64,000 bases of DNA from Pseudoneurospora amorphoporcata. Lineage: Eukaryota > Ascomycota > Sordariomycetes > Sordariales > Sordariaceae. The DNA lies in contig MU859086.1 of NCBI GenBank assembly GCA_033297205.1, positions 124,001-188,000 on the forward strand. The letters are read 5' to 3'. Numbering within the stretch: position 1 is the stretch's first letter; each line of letters begins with the position of its first letter. The notes below the pieces were generated by a model. The model was not told where the DNA came from and made no database searches. It was given only the letters and a program-made list of their open reading frames with translations. Position numbers and translations under genes: made by a program. This document shows, piece by piece, positions 34,001-45,615 of this stretch.

Positions 34001-35253
34001 TGGTCGGCCGCATGCTCCAATGCATGTCCGTCCTAGCCTCCGTTTCCGCGCCCACCACCCCTTCTTTCACCTCCTCCGGTTCCTCCCTAGTTCCTAACCA
34101 AAATCCCCACGCCTCCACCACCAACCTTGCTTTCCACAACACCTACTCCTCATCGCAAACCTCCGTGGCAACAACAACCATGACCAACGCCACCGTCCCC
34201 GCCTCCCCTTCTGGGTCGTCCGCAGCCGGCGGCTTACCCCCCTTGGTACAAACCATGTCCTCACCCTCGCAGTTCTCCTCCCCTTCGTCGCCGGCTACAC
34301 CAACCGCTACCAGCCCCGGTCCGTTACCTCCCAGACCGTCGATATCGAGTTTGAGCGCTAGCTTGGCTGGGTTTGGTGGGAGTTTTGGTAGGGACAGTGT
34401 GCCGAATACGCCCACTGGTGGTACCCTGCCTAACCATACCACAGCCGCCACCACCATTACTACTGGCGGCGCTGGTGGGATAGCTGGAACCAGTGGCAAC
34501 GCAGGACCACCAGATGAATCCTCCCGCATGATCGAGGAACTCAACAAGCTCCTCAAACTAAACTGGCTCGGCCGCGGCCGAACCGGTCGTAACAGGCGGG
34601 GGATGGTAGGCGGAAGAGTTAAACGTGCGGGAGCTGGGAGCGGGTCCGGATCAGCTTTGGCTTTCTCGATGGGTGCTGGCGGGTATGCATCTTCCTACCA
34701 AGGATATGGTGGTCAAGGAGGAGGAGGGTACACAGGGTCGGTGTCGGGCTATGCGGGATCGTCGTTGGGGACGGGACCGGCGGGGGTTAGTATGAATAGT
34801 CTTGGCACGATGGGCAGTATGAGTATTGGGACTGTGGGGAGTGGGTTTGGAGGTGGACTGCAAGGGCAGGCTGATAGGGATAGGACGGGGATGGCGACGG
34901 GAGGAGGGACGGGAGGAATGACAGGTGGGACGGGGTTGGGATTGGGTACCTCCACAGTCGGGACAGGCACAGCAACAGCAAGTGGAGGGATGAGTAGTCC
35001 GCCTACTACTCTTGCTGCTGGCGGTGCTGGGACCGTTGGTGCTGGTGCTGCTCTCGTCCCTGGTGCTACTGGTACTGGTGGCCCTGCTATGGCTGGTGCC
35101 GGTGCTGGTACCATCAGTGCTGGAGCTGCTATGCCTGGCCCCCCTACTACTGCTGGGGCTGCCGGTCCTGGTCCTGGTCCCGGTCTCGGTGCTGTTGCCG
35201 GATCGTCATCGTCGAACTCGAACTCGAACTCGGAGGTTATAGTCGACAATTAG
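31039..35253 (+). CDS. HbrB/Bit61-like TORC2 subunit
   Basis: A single open frame encodes 1404 residues. The conserved HbrB-type domain lies at about residues 580-780: FDSQKFGLNNMTLDDAWPFL, then VEDLNRIVTMHIQYCITRR, then EDRLIPALVELWIFTF, then LDIRRLVLLSFRDIVIIPRY. HbrB in Aspergillus, Bit61/Bit2 in yeast and Protor in animals are TORC2 subunits linked to polarised growth, so a role in TORC2 signalling at the plasma membrane is expected. The flanks are disordered. The N-terminal 570 residues are Ser/Pro-rich with a Q9 tract near residue 260. The region after the domain has GMGMGMGMG, and the last 200 residues are Gly/Thr/Ala-rich. A second ATG at 31063 could be the start. The C-terminal Gly-rich part, from about 1180, has more variable codon use and could conceal an intron. 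Confidence 0.85.
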   Translation: MTCSSKQPMQPTRGTPGPTQRAPGSFSPLPATTNSTGGVNADAIVRPHRPSPGPVRMISASTSSNDDLTPLTIPRTASQSTAPSPQPGGGPGASGFGARAAGGASPERRGQGGGGGTTPTPGRESSATPIYSSFTSQANSASTPSLQTNFSRPTLSNTAAAGTHSPIDTAPRNGPSPLTLPPASATTSSTSTSFSGRVGAHSRKHSANAGLFEPTLPSTSTSNLGQFQADSPKVLSPTPQRDMSASHIAVQAAVSKSQLVQQQQQQQQQAPPYAHQHLLHLQHRQRSQTIPPSTEHHEQTSVANKRISGGPMSPPMLSLTEASAPRDNVFASQGYHNGLPGNHTLAATAAANVVFPRSAQSSPKLPTQSTNPLTPTPPPVAAEKPVVKSEKSKVKLFSRPGKSSSKGESSKDKPLPSPGKLGHAFSNLQRANFSTTSLESTMQPFYAHGNSSTATIRPAEATEKEVKEKEKKHGHFLKRQKEKLIEAYHLPLSSASSNSRPTDPTAPSSLYNFNLPTSPAPGSNAFKSGLDLRHGGRALREKKNKEDKSLDEAASSNNLGGDWPGPSSVSSATGTLASALFHNEPFDSQKFGLNNMTLDDAWPFLRAKLLVIFEAEDLRLPVEDLNRIVTMHIQYCITRRSPNIMIEDIRDFLTTGFSSLDQSLKKTQEDRLIPALVELWIFTFTSILPYLQAVFLPLDMEFAGNGPLMTPDQARDFWGGVPASYGLSIPASSVLDIRRLVLLSFRDIVIIPRYDTLKIMFSRLSLEFLPQNLANMALSSPVPVPTSGFQNMAHNQGSVYHSALSTSPPQESQLSLSFAGSLPANMTLGMGAGFGTAPPRPNTSMSNPVGAMDPSYASYSSNGMGMGMGMGTGGGDTTPGSGNRSRAISNVSFGSDHGNANRPFTPSSIQALGAASAQAAMSTPSGVGMANLNLNMSTPVQQFPPHVAPSITSIGSNSIHGSLRDPTGGGGGRTADQNVEDSKQVTEMVGRMLQCMSVLASVSAPTTPSFTSSGSSLVPNQNPHASTTNLAFHNTYSSSQTSVATTTMTNATVPASPSGSSAAGGLPPLVQTMSSPSQFSSPSSPATPTATSPGPLPPRPSISSLSASLAGFGGSFGRDSVPNTPTGGTLPNHTTAATTITTGGAGGIAGTSGNAGPPDESSRMIEELNKLLKLNWLGRGRTGRNRRGMVGGRVKRAGAGSGSGSALAFSMGAGGYASSYQGYGGQGGGGYTGSVSGYAGSSLGTGPAGVSMNSLGTMGSMSIGTVGSGFGGGLQGQADRDRTGMATGGGTGGMTGGTGLGLGTSTVGTGTATASGGMSSPPTTLAAGGAGTVGAGAALVPGATGTGGPAMAGAGAGTISAGAAMPGPPTTAGAAGPGPGPGLGAVAGSSSSNSNSNSEVIVDN

Positions 35254-36372
35254 TGGATGGTGACCAAACCTTTGGAGAGATGGGCACTTGGCTTTGGGAT
35301 GGGGAGTGGGAGTGGGAGTGGGGCTTGAACATGGGACTGGTACTGCTGTTAGGCAGTCAAAAGTTGGTGGAATGGGACGGAAAGATTAGGCACGCACGGC
35401 AAGGCTTTATATGGGAGAAAGGAGTTGGGGGGTTAAGGATTAAAACATCCAGGGTAGATCGGGTTTCGGGGCATTTACATTCTTAGGCATCACGCAATGA
35501 TATATGTATATATATACAAGTAATATTTTCTTCCGCTCTGCTTTGCTCATGGTCACAGATGATGGTGTACGTGGATGTGAAGTTCCAAGGCACGAGATGG
35601 GTTTTGGGGGTAAAGTAGGTGTGGATGTCTTGTATCGGTTTCGAGAACCGCAGTCAGTTAGTTGCTTGAGGTGTTGGATACCATAACTTGAGTTATCTTG
35701 AGCCATCGTGATAAAAAAAAACCACCAGGATATGCCCATGGTAGATGGATGACGAATGATATCTTGTTGCAACTCATGATCTAAATGGACGATGGAGTGC
35801 CCATGTCATCCATTCGATCAACATAAAATACGTTGGTTATGGGATCATGTCACCGTACCTGGGTATTCTACCATCTGGGGAAGGTGAATCACAGAACCTG
35901 TACGTCGACATCACACGAGAGGAACTGTATCTACATTGATCACATAGGAACGATCAAGGCAGTCGTGTCTTTCATGATGAATTCATTTTGCTATCTACGA
36001 TAAATGAAAGCCCTGTAGTACTAACAGATGTAACCTCCACTGATTCCCACATATCTTTGCGATCAGAATGATCTCTCAACGTGGGTGCCCAGCAATGGGT
36101 CGAAAAGTGATTTCTCTATGCCAGAGCGAAAACATTCATATCCATGGGAAGATGATGTGAATGTCGATTCGACACGCCGTGAAGCGCGTCTGCTGGCAAC
36201 GGTAAACATTGGTCACATGGGATAAGAGAAAGCAAAAGTGTTTCTGAATGTTTGTTTCATTTGACTATCTGATGATGCTTCGATTCATGGTAAATGTCCT
36301 GTTGTTTGGCTCTGTTAGCTTATGCTCGCAAGACAAAAGACTGCTCAAAACAACAAGTGTTTAATGATCCAA
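35254..36372. other. Intergenic region, no gene seen
   Basis: This is the 3' flank of the HbrB-like gene, with AT-rich stretches (TATATGTATATATATAC near 35500). Only short overlapping ORFs are present. Confidence 0.5.
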
Positions 36373-36954
36373 TCAGACATCCAAGGAAGACTTCGCCCTC
36401 ATCTGACCCCGAGAAAGGCTCGTAGGTGGGGTCTCGAGTGGAAACTGCGAATGTAGGAAATCTTCATCATAAGGATCGGGGGTGTGCTGTATGGGTGCAA
36501 GATGCACAAAGTGTGAACTAACCTTCTGATGTGAAGTTGTCTGGTGATCCAACTGTCGTGGTTAGTCGTCACAAGTGTTGTCTGTCTCAACGGGAGGGCA
36601 CGAAGGCACCTTTTTTATTTATGCAGAGAGCCAGGCTGGACAAGATTCTGTATCTGCGGTATCGAGTCAGCAAGCATGTTTGCGAAAACTGCTGTGAAAA
36701 CGCGCGTGGGGAAGGATTGGAAAAACGAAGAAGTGCAATCCGCTTCAGTCAGAAAAAATTACTGGCAAGCAACAGGCCGACTCCCGTAGGAGGAAGCCCG
36801 AAACAAAGTAGTCTTCGTTCATGGTCGATTCAGTTGGGAAAAGAAGACATTTCAGAAGTTATCATCATCTGAAGGCGGATGCCGGGAAATGTGGGAAATG
36901 TGATGGTGTGAATGGAAGAGAAGGGAGAAGTGCGCTTACCTCGTTGATTGCCAT
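36373..36954 (-). CDS. Candidate micro-exon gene encoding a 38-residue protein
   Basis: Three small exons are proposed on the minus strand: 36954-36940, 36552-36523 and 36444-36373, all joined in phase 0. Exon 1 encodes MAINE in a strong start context (ACCACCATGGC) and ends at donor GTAAGC. Intron 1 (387 bp) ends with branch GACTAAC and acceptor GACAG. Exon 2 encodes LDHQTTSHQK and ends at donor GTTAGT. Intron 2 (78 bp) ends TTCGCAG. Exon 3 begins FPLETPPTSLSRGQMR and ends in TGA. Two CACGTG boxes lie about 380-400 bp upstream. I do not recognise the peptide. The case rests on splice signals, matching phases and start context. Other acceptors within intron 1 lead to early stops. Confidence 0.3.
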
Positions 36955-37334
36955 GGTGGTTGTCGTTGACCTACCGTGAATGCGACGCTGTGATCGCGTG
37001 TGCAAGTTTTGACAAGATGTCGCACAGCCTTGCCTCAAGAAGAAGCAAGATGCTGCGGGCAAGCATACGAACACGCAATGAAGCGGTTCCTGCCAGCTCT
37101 GCAGGCATCAAATCATTGCGCACCAGGCGCAATAATCGAAGGACGGAATGCGTGAGCTCGAATGACTCGCGGCGCTTGCAATGGTTGGTTTCTGGGGAAG
37201 GGAAGAAAAATCAAAGGTTGCGACAAATGGAGAGTTCAAATACTCCTGCACGGGAACCGATAACGATAACGAAAATTTAGGTGGGGTCGGTGAGTTCCAG
37301 GCGGGAGACAGAATGGAAGCGCGCAGAACACAGA

Positions 37335-37352
37335 CACGTGGAGACACACGTG
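37335..37352. promoter_or_regulatory. Pair of CACGTG E-boxes
   Basis: CACGTG occurs at 37335-37340 and 37347-37352, start to start 12 bp, about 1.1 helical turns. bHLH factors such as the phosphate regulator NUC-1/Pho4 or Cbf1 recognise this hexamer. The nearest candidate target is the micro-exon gene at 36954. Confidence 0.4.
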
Positions 37353-37623
37353 ATGCTGGGTTCCACCTGTCGGCCTCTCAAGCAATGTTCGAGTTTACCC
37401 GTTGGTGAGTCTTTCAGTCAGCCAGGTCACTCTACTTTGCAGGCTCTTGTATTGTAATCTAAGTTCTCTCCATGTCATCAAAGCCCGCTACCTATGCTGA
37501 GCTATGTTAGTCGGCCTCAAAAAGACCCCTTCTTTGTGTGACCCTGACGCTTGACGGTGGGGTATCGTGCCTGGACCAACAGCCGACACCTCCTTTTTCA
37601 GTTTCCCGGCTTCTCAGACTTGG

Positions 37624-37636
37624 TAGGGTTAGGGTT
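37624..37636. repeat. Interstitial telomere-like motif (TAGGGT)2
   Basis: TAGGGTTAGGGTT, two TTAGGG-type units in an intergenic region. Compare the motifs near 7640, 7740, 8059 and 25677. Confidence 0.7.
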
Positions 37637-39587
37637 CTTGGCTTCAGTCTGAAAGCTTGCTGAGGTTCAGCATTCGGTTGACGCTTTTTTCCTCGAGAAT
37701 CTGCCTGGTCCAAAACGACTTCTTCTCCTTCGTCAGTTGCTCATAATTACCAAGTGTCATGAAAAATCTCTCTGCGCCTGAGGCCGAAATCGGTAATTCG
37801 GGTGGTGATTTCCGTGGATGCATGAGGATATGATGATGGCTCAGTGCACGGAGCACGGCAACTCTCTGCTGTTGGTTGAGTTGGACACCTTGATATGTGG
37901 TGAAGATTAGGTGTTGATTGAATGACAGAGAGTAGCATGCCATGGCAAGAGTCGAGCTGTTCCTGAGGTTGTCTGGCGATCATCACATGAGGAGGATGTA
38001 CAGCATTTGTTTGAGCATTGTGCGGTTTAGGGATTCTTACAATATAGCGCTGCTTGTGCGCGGAAAGTCATGATGTAGAAGCCCATTTCTTGTACAGAAG
38101 GGACCGGGAGCTCCCGTGACTATCTGCACTCTGCAGCATCCAGTGCGGTGCAGCTGAGTGCGTGCTGACCCCACACAAAAGACATCCAACGTTCGAATCT
38201 CATATAATACTAAGCTCCATGCCTACCAATGTCCAAAACTTAACCCGACAAGAAAAATGAAGTGACAAGTTTTCAGCGCGAGAAGACTTTCTTCTCCGCT
38301 CGTCATCACCGGTCGGTCATCAGACGTCCAACAGATAGCAAGTACTAAGTGACATCTCATTCTTTGTACCCCCGGGGTCCACAACTAACCTCATCCAGCT
38401 TGGCCGCCAGGGCCGCCAAGGACCCCCGACTTGTCCAAGAGCTCCAGAAACAACTCCAACTCTTGACGGGACTCCCGTCTGCCCAGGTCCAGGTCCCAGA
38501 CTCCCAGACCTCGCCAGTCCCATAAAAACTCCCAGTCAAGCAGAGACGACGGACGGGAGATCCACACAACCTTACCCTTCCCAATCATCCCCAAACCTCA
38601 ATCCACGTCCGACTCCGACAGTCCACGAACACGTCGTTGCTCGTTGTATCCCTCATCTCAGCTTGCAGGAGGTCCAGTGTGCTTTGTCGCTCACCTATTT
38701 TCTCTCTCTCTCCCATCTCTTTTTCAACTCTCGACGCTTCAGTCTTCCCATCCTCCTAATCATTCCACCACCTATTTTCTGTGGTGTATTGCCGCATCGG
38801 CATACCTACCTACCTAATACCTACCTAGCCTGCTTACCTCTACCTACCCGGGCTTCCACTTCACACTGCCGCTCTGGTCGCCTCACTTTGGTACCTACAT
38901 ATTTACCAACCTACCTACACCTATCAGCCTGCCGGACCAGTCCCGCTTCGTCTCTTCTTCCTTGCGTGTCAGATCGCTTGGGGGGCACTCTCTATGTGCT
39001 TACTCAACACTGTTCCCTGTGGCTGACTTTCGACCGACTTGGATCTACCTTTGCCCACTGTCTCCCCCAACTTTCCGCTCACGTTGCTCGTCGCGCGACC
39101 GCCGCCGCCGCCAGACAAGGCCCCCGTCGCTGGCTGTGAGTGCACACACACCACCCAAGACCTGCTACTCCCGCCGCCTTCCCAGCTTGAAGCCTGTCCG
39201 GGGTGATCTGGATCCTTTCGATCGCCAGGTCCGCACTAAAAGGAACCGACACCGTGCCTGTTGTTGTCGTCGCCGTCGTCGCCGTCGCATCCTCGGCCAT
39301 CCCCAGCACGCTCACCTTTGCTCGCGCTCGGTGCAGCAACAGCACAACAGCAGTCGTCCAGCACACGCCATATTTAGCTGCCTCTCGACCGCCTATCGAT
39401 CGCCACCCGATTGAAGCGGCATTGTGATACGCGCGCGCGCCAGACAAGGAAACAGACCGACCAACGCCTCTGCCGGCCCTCGCGGCAACCCCCGTACCAA
39501 CAACCTGGTTACACTTCGTATGCGATAGCGCGGAGGATTTCACGTCGATATCCACGCTGTGGATAGTCGACAGCAAAGTGGAAAGAG

Positions 39588-42304
39588 ATGATGGCGAGCA
39601 TGCCAATGGGCCCCTCCTTTTCGCCGCACCCCGGCGGAATGCAACAACATCCGGGAGCACCTCCCGGTCACCACATGGCCCCGGGCATGGCCCACAACCC
39701 CAGCCAGCCCGGCGCAACCCCCGCCATGACCCATCAGATGGTGGCACACCTAGGTGTCTCCGGCCCCGGCCCCCAGATTAGCGCCGGCGCTCTCATGGGA
39801 GGAATGCCGCCTGGCACCCCCAACGCCCATGCTGCCATGCAGCATTTGAACCCCCAGCAGATGGTGGCATACCAACAGCAGATGAACGGGATGGGCTGTA
39901 CGTTCTGCCTTCCTTTTCCCATCATTCTCTCGTCGCTTGCTTGGACATCATGAACTAACCAAAACGTATCCCCAGTTCCCAACAACCAAGCCATGCAACA
40001 ACAGTTGCAACAAGTTAGGCTCCAGCAGTTGCAGCAAGCGCAACACCAAAGGATGATGCAGGCCCAGCAGGCTCAGTACAACAACCTGGGAGGCATGCCA
40101 ATGGGCGTCCCCGGTATGGGCCAGATGAATCCTCAGCATATGGCTCAGTTAATGCAGCAGAGGCGCGCAATGGGAGGCCCTATGCCAATGACCCACCAGA
40201 TGCAACAGCATCTGGCGGCGCAACAGCACGCAGGGCAGGGAATGAATGTAAGAGCTCGAGAGTCCCGTTGCGAAAGGCGATCTGCTGCGAGGATACTAAC
40301 TCTATACACAGCCCAATCTTATAGCCCAGCAGCTGGCGATGCAGCAACAGCAGCAGCAGCAACAACTACAGCAGCAGCAGCAGCAACAGATGGCACAGCA
40401 GGGAAACAACCCCGGCCAGCACCCGATCAACCCTCAAGGCCCGGGCCTCAATATGCAGGCTCAGCTGGCCGCTCTTCATACGCAACAGGCTCATGCCCAA
40501 CAGTCGGCGGCAGTTCAGGCAGCTCAGGCCCAGGCCCAGGCGCAACAAGGAGGACCGGGGCAACCACAGCAGCAACAGCAACAACCGCAGCCCCAACAGC
40601 CTCAACAGCCACCTCAACAACAGCCGGGTCAGCCTCAGCAGCCTAATCAGCAGCAACCACAGGTTCAGCCAGGCCCAGGGGCAAACGGGCCAGCGCAGAA
40701 CCAGGGACCTGCTCAGGGCCCTACACAGCAGCCGAACGCCCAACAGCAGGTTTCTCCCCAGACGCCGCAGACAACACAAGCCCAGCAACAACAACAACAG
40801 CAACAACAACAACAACTCGCTCACGCCCAAGTCCAAGCAGCCAATGTTGCCAGTCTGTTGCAGCAGCAAAAGCGTGTGGATAGCGCGAACCTGAAGGGCC
40901 AGTGCTTGCTCAAGCTCAATTTGTTCAATGAGCATTTGAACGGATTCACGGTAAGCTTACGCGTTCAACATCTCCAACATTTCCAATTCCAACGCCAGGT
41001 TCATTCTTACTGACATTGCTTCTATGAAGGGTTCCCAGGGTGCAGACGGCTTGAAGTACTGGCACCACTTTGTCCAGCGGTTCTTCTCTCAAAAAGGCGT
41101 CTTCCGTCAGACTTTCAAGAGAGGCGAAGATGAAGCTGCCGATCCCAAGCCGTACGAGATTGACTATGCAGCCTTGCCGCGATTCTTCAACGTGCATTTC
41201 GAAAGTGGCGTATCGAAAATGCAACTGGTCCTGCAGGGGACGACAGACAGGTCGTTGCCCCATGACGGCCATTTCGTTGAAATCGCCAAGGCGAGTGTCT
41301 TTTACTGGTTTGACCAGGGATCACATGTAAGTCGGAGAGCCCTTAATAACCCGAGCCTATGTAGTGGCAGCATGCTCACCGATTTGATATAGGTCGTTCA
41401 CAATGGAACCCTCCGGATCCAGTTCGATAGCGACCAAAACATCGAGCTTTTTGATTTTGTCGTTGAAAACCACGAGGAGTACCATTCGCGACGCGCGATC
41501 ATCGAAGCTGCTCGGCCTTCGCATACTTGGATCAAGGAGTGGAGATCCCTGAACCCGCCTGACAGCAAGCAGTCTCCAGAGATGAGCAAAAAGGGCAAGC
41601 AGAGGCCGTATAAGAGCCCAGCCACACCGCCGCCGGATATTGCGCTCCCGGAGTCTTGCGTGAAAATGGGCATGGGGATTCCCGAAGGCGTGTTTCAGTT
41701 CCTGGAGGTACGTTGTCGCAATACGCACTGTTCTGCAGCTACAATATAATGCTAACGCGATTTCTTTTTTTCTTTTTTTTTTGTGCAGATGGCCGATATC
41801 ATAGGCCAAATGAACCCCTTATTCACTTTCTCTCACAGCCATCCCGGAATTTCTCCATATATTGCTCTTGAGCAGTATATGACCCAGATCGGGGGTCAAG
41901 GTCCCAGTGTCAACGGCCAGGCAATGCCGCAAGGAGTCCCAAGGACGCCTGGCTATAACCAGTTCCCTATGGGTGCTAGCCCAGCAATGGCAAACCAGAT
42001 GCTTCCTGGGTCTCCTCATATGGGCAGCCCGGCTCCCGGCCAGATGCAAGCGCCTGCTATGCAGCTTCAAGTCAGTCAGCAAGGCACCAACTCCAGTGGG
42101 CCGAGCGCAAATACTTCGCCTCAGCAAAACAACAAGAAGAGGAGAGCCTCCCAGGCGAAGCTCGAAGATGATGGTCCCACCTCGGCCCCGACACCGGCGA
42201 CTATTGGTACACCTCAGATGCCGCAGATGAACGGCGTCCAAGTGAAGGCCAAACACCCTCCAACGCCGAGGATGCAGAAACGCATGAAGAACAACCAAGG
42301 ATAG
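39588..42304 (+). CDS. LDB1/SEUSS-family co-regulator, PtaB/Mfg1-like, Q-rich
   Basis: Six exons are 39588-39897, 39976-40247, 40312-40950, 41030-41326, 41393-41707 and 41789-42304. Introns are 64-81 bp with good signals, and the product is 782 residues. The first 390 residues are M/Q/G/P-rich with several polyglutamine tracts of mixed CAG/CAA. The LIM-domain-binding (LDB) domain, about 385-620, is clear: LLKLNLFNEHLNGFT, then GLKYWHHFVQRFFSQKGVFR, then LPRFFNVHFESGVSKMQLVL, then VVHNGTLRIQFDSDQNIELF. The C-terminus is disordered, with basic NNKKRRASQAK and RMQKRMKN motifs. Fungal members (PtaB, Mfg1, Adn1) act with Flo8/SomA-type factors in the nucleus to control adhesion, filamentous growth and development. 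By family it should do the same here. The tandem ATGATG start leaves the first residue ambiguous. Confidence 0.88.
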
Positions 42305-45300
42305 AGCCCGAAGCGTTCGTTGCTCAAGCTGCGGACGCCGGTTGGCTCTCCTATCATAAACAAATAACAGAAACTCTTTACGGTTGGTGTCTTGGCGTCT
42401 TGCTTGGTCTTTTGACATAAGCTCGTCCAGACCTCTCAACTCCTTAGACATCCATAGCTGGGAAGTCATGGGTCCTATTTCTTTCATCTTTTTTTTTTTC
42501 TGTCACACACGCATGGGATTTGAAATGACTGCATCCGGCTAAACTTTGTATTTGGGCCGGGGAAAGCATTCATTCTGGAATCGGACCATTTGCATATACC
42601 CCATTTTCTGGTTCACATGGGAATCCCGTTAGTTCAAAGCGCATATGGGAGGAGACGGGGGAGTATCAATAGGGGGAGCGGAACCGTTGACGGGAGATGA
42701 AGAGGAGGTTAGGATAACAGAGACACCAAGAGGTGGGAAGAATCGATCAGGAAGAGGCGGCAAGGTATGGGAATGATGATGGATAGAACGGAGGAGCAGA
42801 GAGGATGGTATTTGAGGGAAGGGTCAGCTGAAGCAGGTGCTGGAATATACTTGGCTCGAGTTCATATGATCATATTTGCACTCGAGGCAGGCGTTTTTGA
42901 CGCGTTCTGGTAGGCGTTCTGCAAGGCGAAGGATAGGAAGGCGTACTTATTTTGTACATCGCGTTTCCATTTTTCCTCTTTTTATTTGGTCGTTTGGTTC
43001 CAAAGTTTGAGAAACCACCGCATTCCTACTACCTACCTACCTCTTGCCCGTTTTCCTTTTGCAGGGTTGATATATAGTGCGGGAAAGAAGAGTCTCTGTT
43101 TATTTTGGTTTAGGCAAAGGAAGGAGAAGGGAAAAGAGGGAAAACGACGCACGCGAATGGGGAAGGAGTGAGAGCTCGGCCATCCCTGATCTACCTCACG
43201 AGCTAGACGGCATAGAGGAATCGGTCTCCGGTGTTAGTCGGGTAGATTTGTCCCACCCTCCGCTCCCGCTCCGGTCTTCTGCTGGCCTATGGTCATCGTC
43301 GTTTTCTGTTTAATGTTAATGATCTTGGAGTCTTATGAGAGAGTCGGCCGACTGTTGGGAAGGAATTGAAGACACTGCCAAAATAGGTGTTCTGGAACAG
43401 AAGCGACAGAGACGCAAAACATAGCGTATTTACTACATACTTCCCCTTTTTCTCCATATGATCATCGTCGTCGTCGTGTTTATCATCGGTCTCGGATCGA
43501 CGCTTTTGGTACTTACCTCTACTATGTTGCGCGCGTGCCTTGAGCAGGATGGGGGAGAGGCGAAGACAAGAAATGGTTAGAATAGAAAAGAAGAAGGATG
43601 GATGGGAGAGTAGCGAAAGGAGTTGCGTTGGATAGAGAGAGGGGGGTCATTTCGTATCAAAACTTCATGGTATCTAAGGTAGTTCAAGGAGAGATTAACG
43701 ATCAGCACCTGTCTTGCACCACCATGTTCCCGGTGCTATTCTTTCGTTTTCTTTTATATATACATCCTGTCAACGTTTTCACACTACTCTACATCTACAT
43801 AATGCTGGGAACGGGCGACTTGGTTGACTTCCTTCCTACCTTACCAAGTCCGCATCGAGTCTCCATACGTTGCATGCCATGCTCGAATTGTGTTATTTTG
43901 CCAGTGGATCACTCGTACTCTGTATGTATTGATAACCGAACAAACCCATGATCATCACCTACACCATTACTACCTCCTTCAAAATTGGGAGATAACAACC
44001 GTGACGACCTGGCTAATGCAACTATACCCAGAAAGACGTCCTCGAAATACCATACAGAGATTCACAAATCAGGTTCACTTCTCTAGTACTGTGTGCGCTT
44101 TGCGTTATGTGTCACCCATCTTCCATGACGCTATGATGAAAGTTCAGTTTGTATAGAGAGAAAGATGGCTTGACGTGAACAACGAACAATGTGAATGGAG
44201 CCGTGGGCAACTATAAGATTACTGTAATAATTTAGGAGGATTCGGTTGCAGAAGCTTGTGCACTATGGTTAAAGGAAAATATACTCAATCATCTCTCATT
44301 TAGTCTTCTGTCTTCGCCTGGAAAAATCAAGAACGCGGCAGCTCTACCACCCACGATGTCCCTGATCCTTCTTTTCTCTTCCCTACTAATCATCAAAGAG
44401 ACACATAAACCCTTTTGTGGTGTACTCTCGACATCATCCAGTACCTACCTAACCCACTAACAACACTGTGACAGTCATAATCGTGAATCATCCATTGTGC
44501 TTTCAACTTTTTCCCTCATCTGCACGCAATGCCTTTGTCTGTTAAAGTGCAGTGTTCACCTTGTATTGTTCCGTGACTCCAAGACCATGGCCCTATTTTA
44601 TTGGGTTTCATGACGATGGCGATAGTGATAGACAGGTAAATTAATTATAGTGGTGATGTGAACCATGCGTGAACTTGGAGAATGACAGAGGAAGATGATG
44701 GAAAGAAGTTCGTCATTCCCCGACGCGAGTTAGCCAGCTTTTCTATCCGCTTAATGCACATTTGAGTGTCCTTGGGGTTCGTCCTGTTTGGGAGACACAT
44801 GCAAAGCCACACAAGCTGCGCAGTTTCCTTGTGTTGGCGAGGCAAAGCCTGCGAATAAGTTGTGATGGAATTGGCCAGAACGGATTTACGAAGTTGGCGA
44901 GTCTGTGCTGCCGACGGTATGAAGGGCGTGGGAGGCCGCCGTGATTTACTAAACATCGACTTACATGAAAACTGGCTCCCAAGAACTGGAAGATTGACGA
45001 TATTTATTACGGGTGGCACAATACACGATAGACATGACAAAGAACCATTATACAGATACATCATTGATCATGGGAAGTGGTGTAACAATATCCAGCTAGG
45101 ACTAGGACACGTGCATTACCTATCATGCATTTCTAAGCTGCGTGCTTCCTCCTCGTGATATCTACGTGTAGAACTGCCGTCCTCGCGTCATCCATCCATT
45201 GCGGGCGTGCCCCTGCATCCAGGTTTATGTGTGAAGGGGTTCAACAAGGGGTGAAAGTCACCGGCGTGGTGAGAAATGAAATAGAGAATGAAGAGGTAAA

Positions 45301-45615
45301 CATTGATTTGTGAGACGGGCAACCAAACGGGAGACTATGATCTCTCTAGACCAAAGCACGCCGGGAAGCAATAAAGGAGGATTTCGCTTTCATACGGCTG
45401 CAGGTGGCACTCAGTCCGGACCCCAACAGCACAGCCCCATCGTCCCCTTGTGTCATAGAAAGCCCTCTCCCTCCTCAAGCAAACGGAATTTAAGGATATA
45501 AACCCAGCAGAAACAACATGATGCACAGCCCACCAACCCGCTCATTGATCCAGTAATTGTGTATGAATCCCAAACGCCCAGAACGTCTAAAGCCAAACGG
45601 TAGAGAGGATATGGA
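42305..45615. other. Long convergent intergenic region, no gene supported
   Basis: About 3.3 kb lies between the 3' ends of the PtaB-like gene and atg8. It has TACC runs near 43030, AT-rich stretches and short ORFs. The longest is a minus-strand ORF at 44645-45064 with no domain or coding bias. Non-coding transcripts are possible but nothing in the sequence proves one. Confidence 0.45.

Larger units (their letters stand above)
36955..39587. other. Intergenic region and long leader of the PtaB-like gene
   Basis: This contains the CACGTG pair (37335-37352), a TTAGGG-like doublet (37624-37636), and from about 38660 onward a CT-rich sequence with TACC runs that looks like promoter and a long 5'UTR. 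A minus ORF of 99 codons at 37644-37943 has mildly protein-like content (RFFMTLGNYEQLTKEKKSFW) but no family match or splice context. It could be a relic. Confidence 0.45.

Noticed and set aside
34749..35249. 166-codon Pro/Ala-rich ORF on the minus strand
   Set aside because: Antisense shadow of the Gly/Ala/Thr-rich C-terminus of the HbrB-like gene.
37644..37943. 99-codon minus-strand ORF with some protein-like sequence
   Set aside because: No recognised family and no splice context. Kept only as a possible relic in the intergenic entry.
44645..45064. 139-codon minus-strand ORF downstream of atg8
   Set aside because: No domain or codon bias. Other frames across the same region are equally open.
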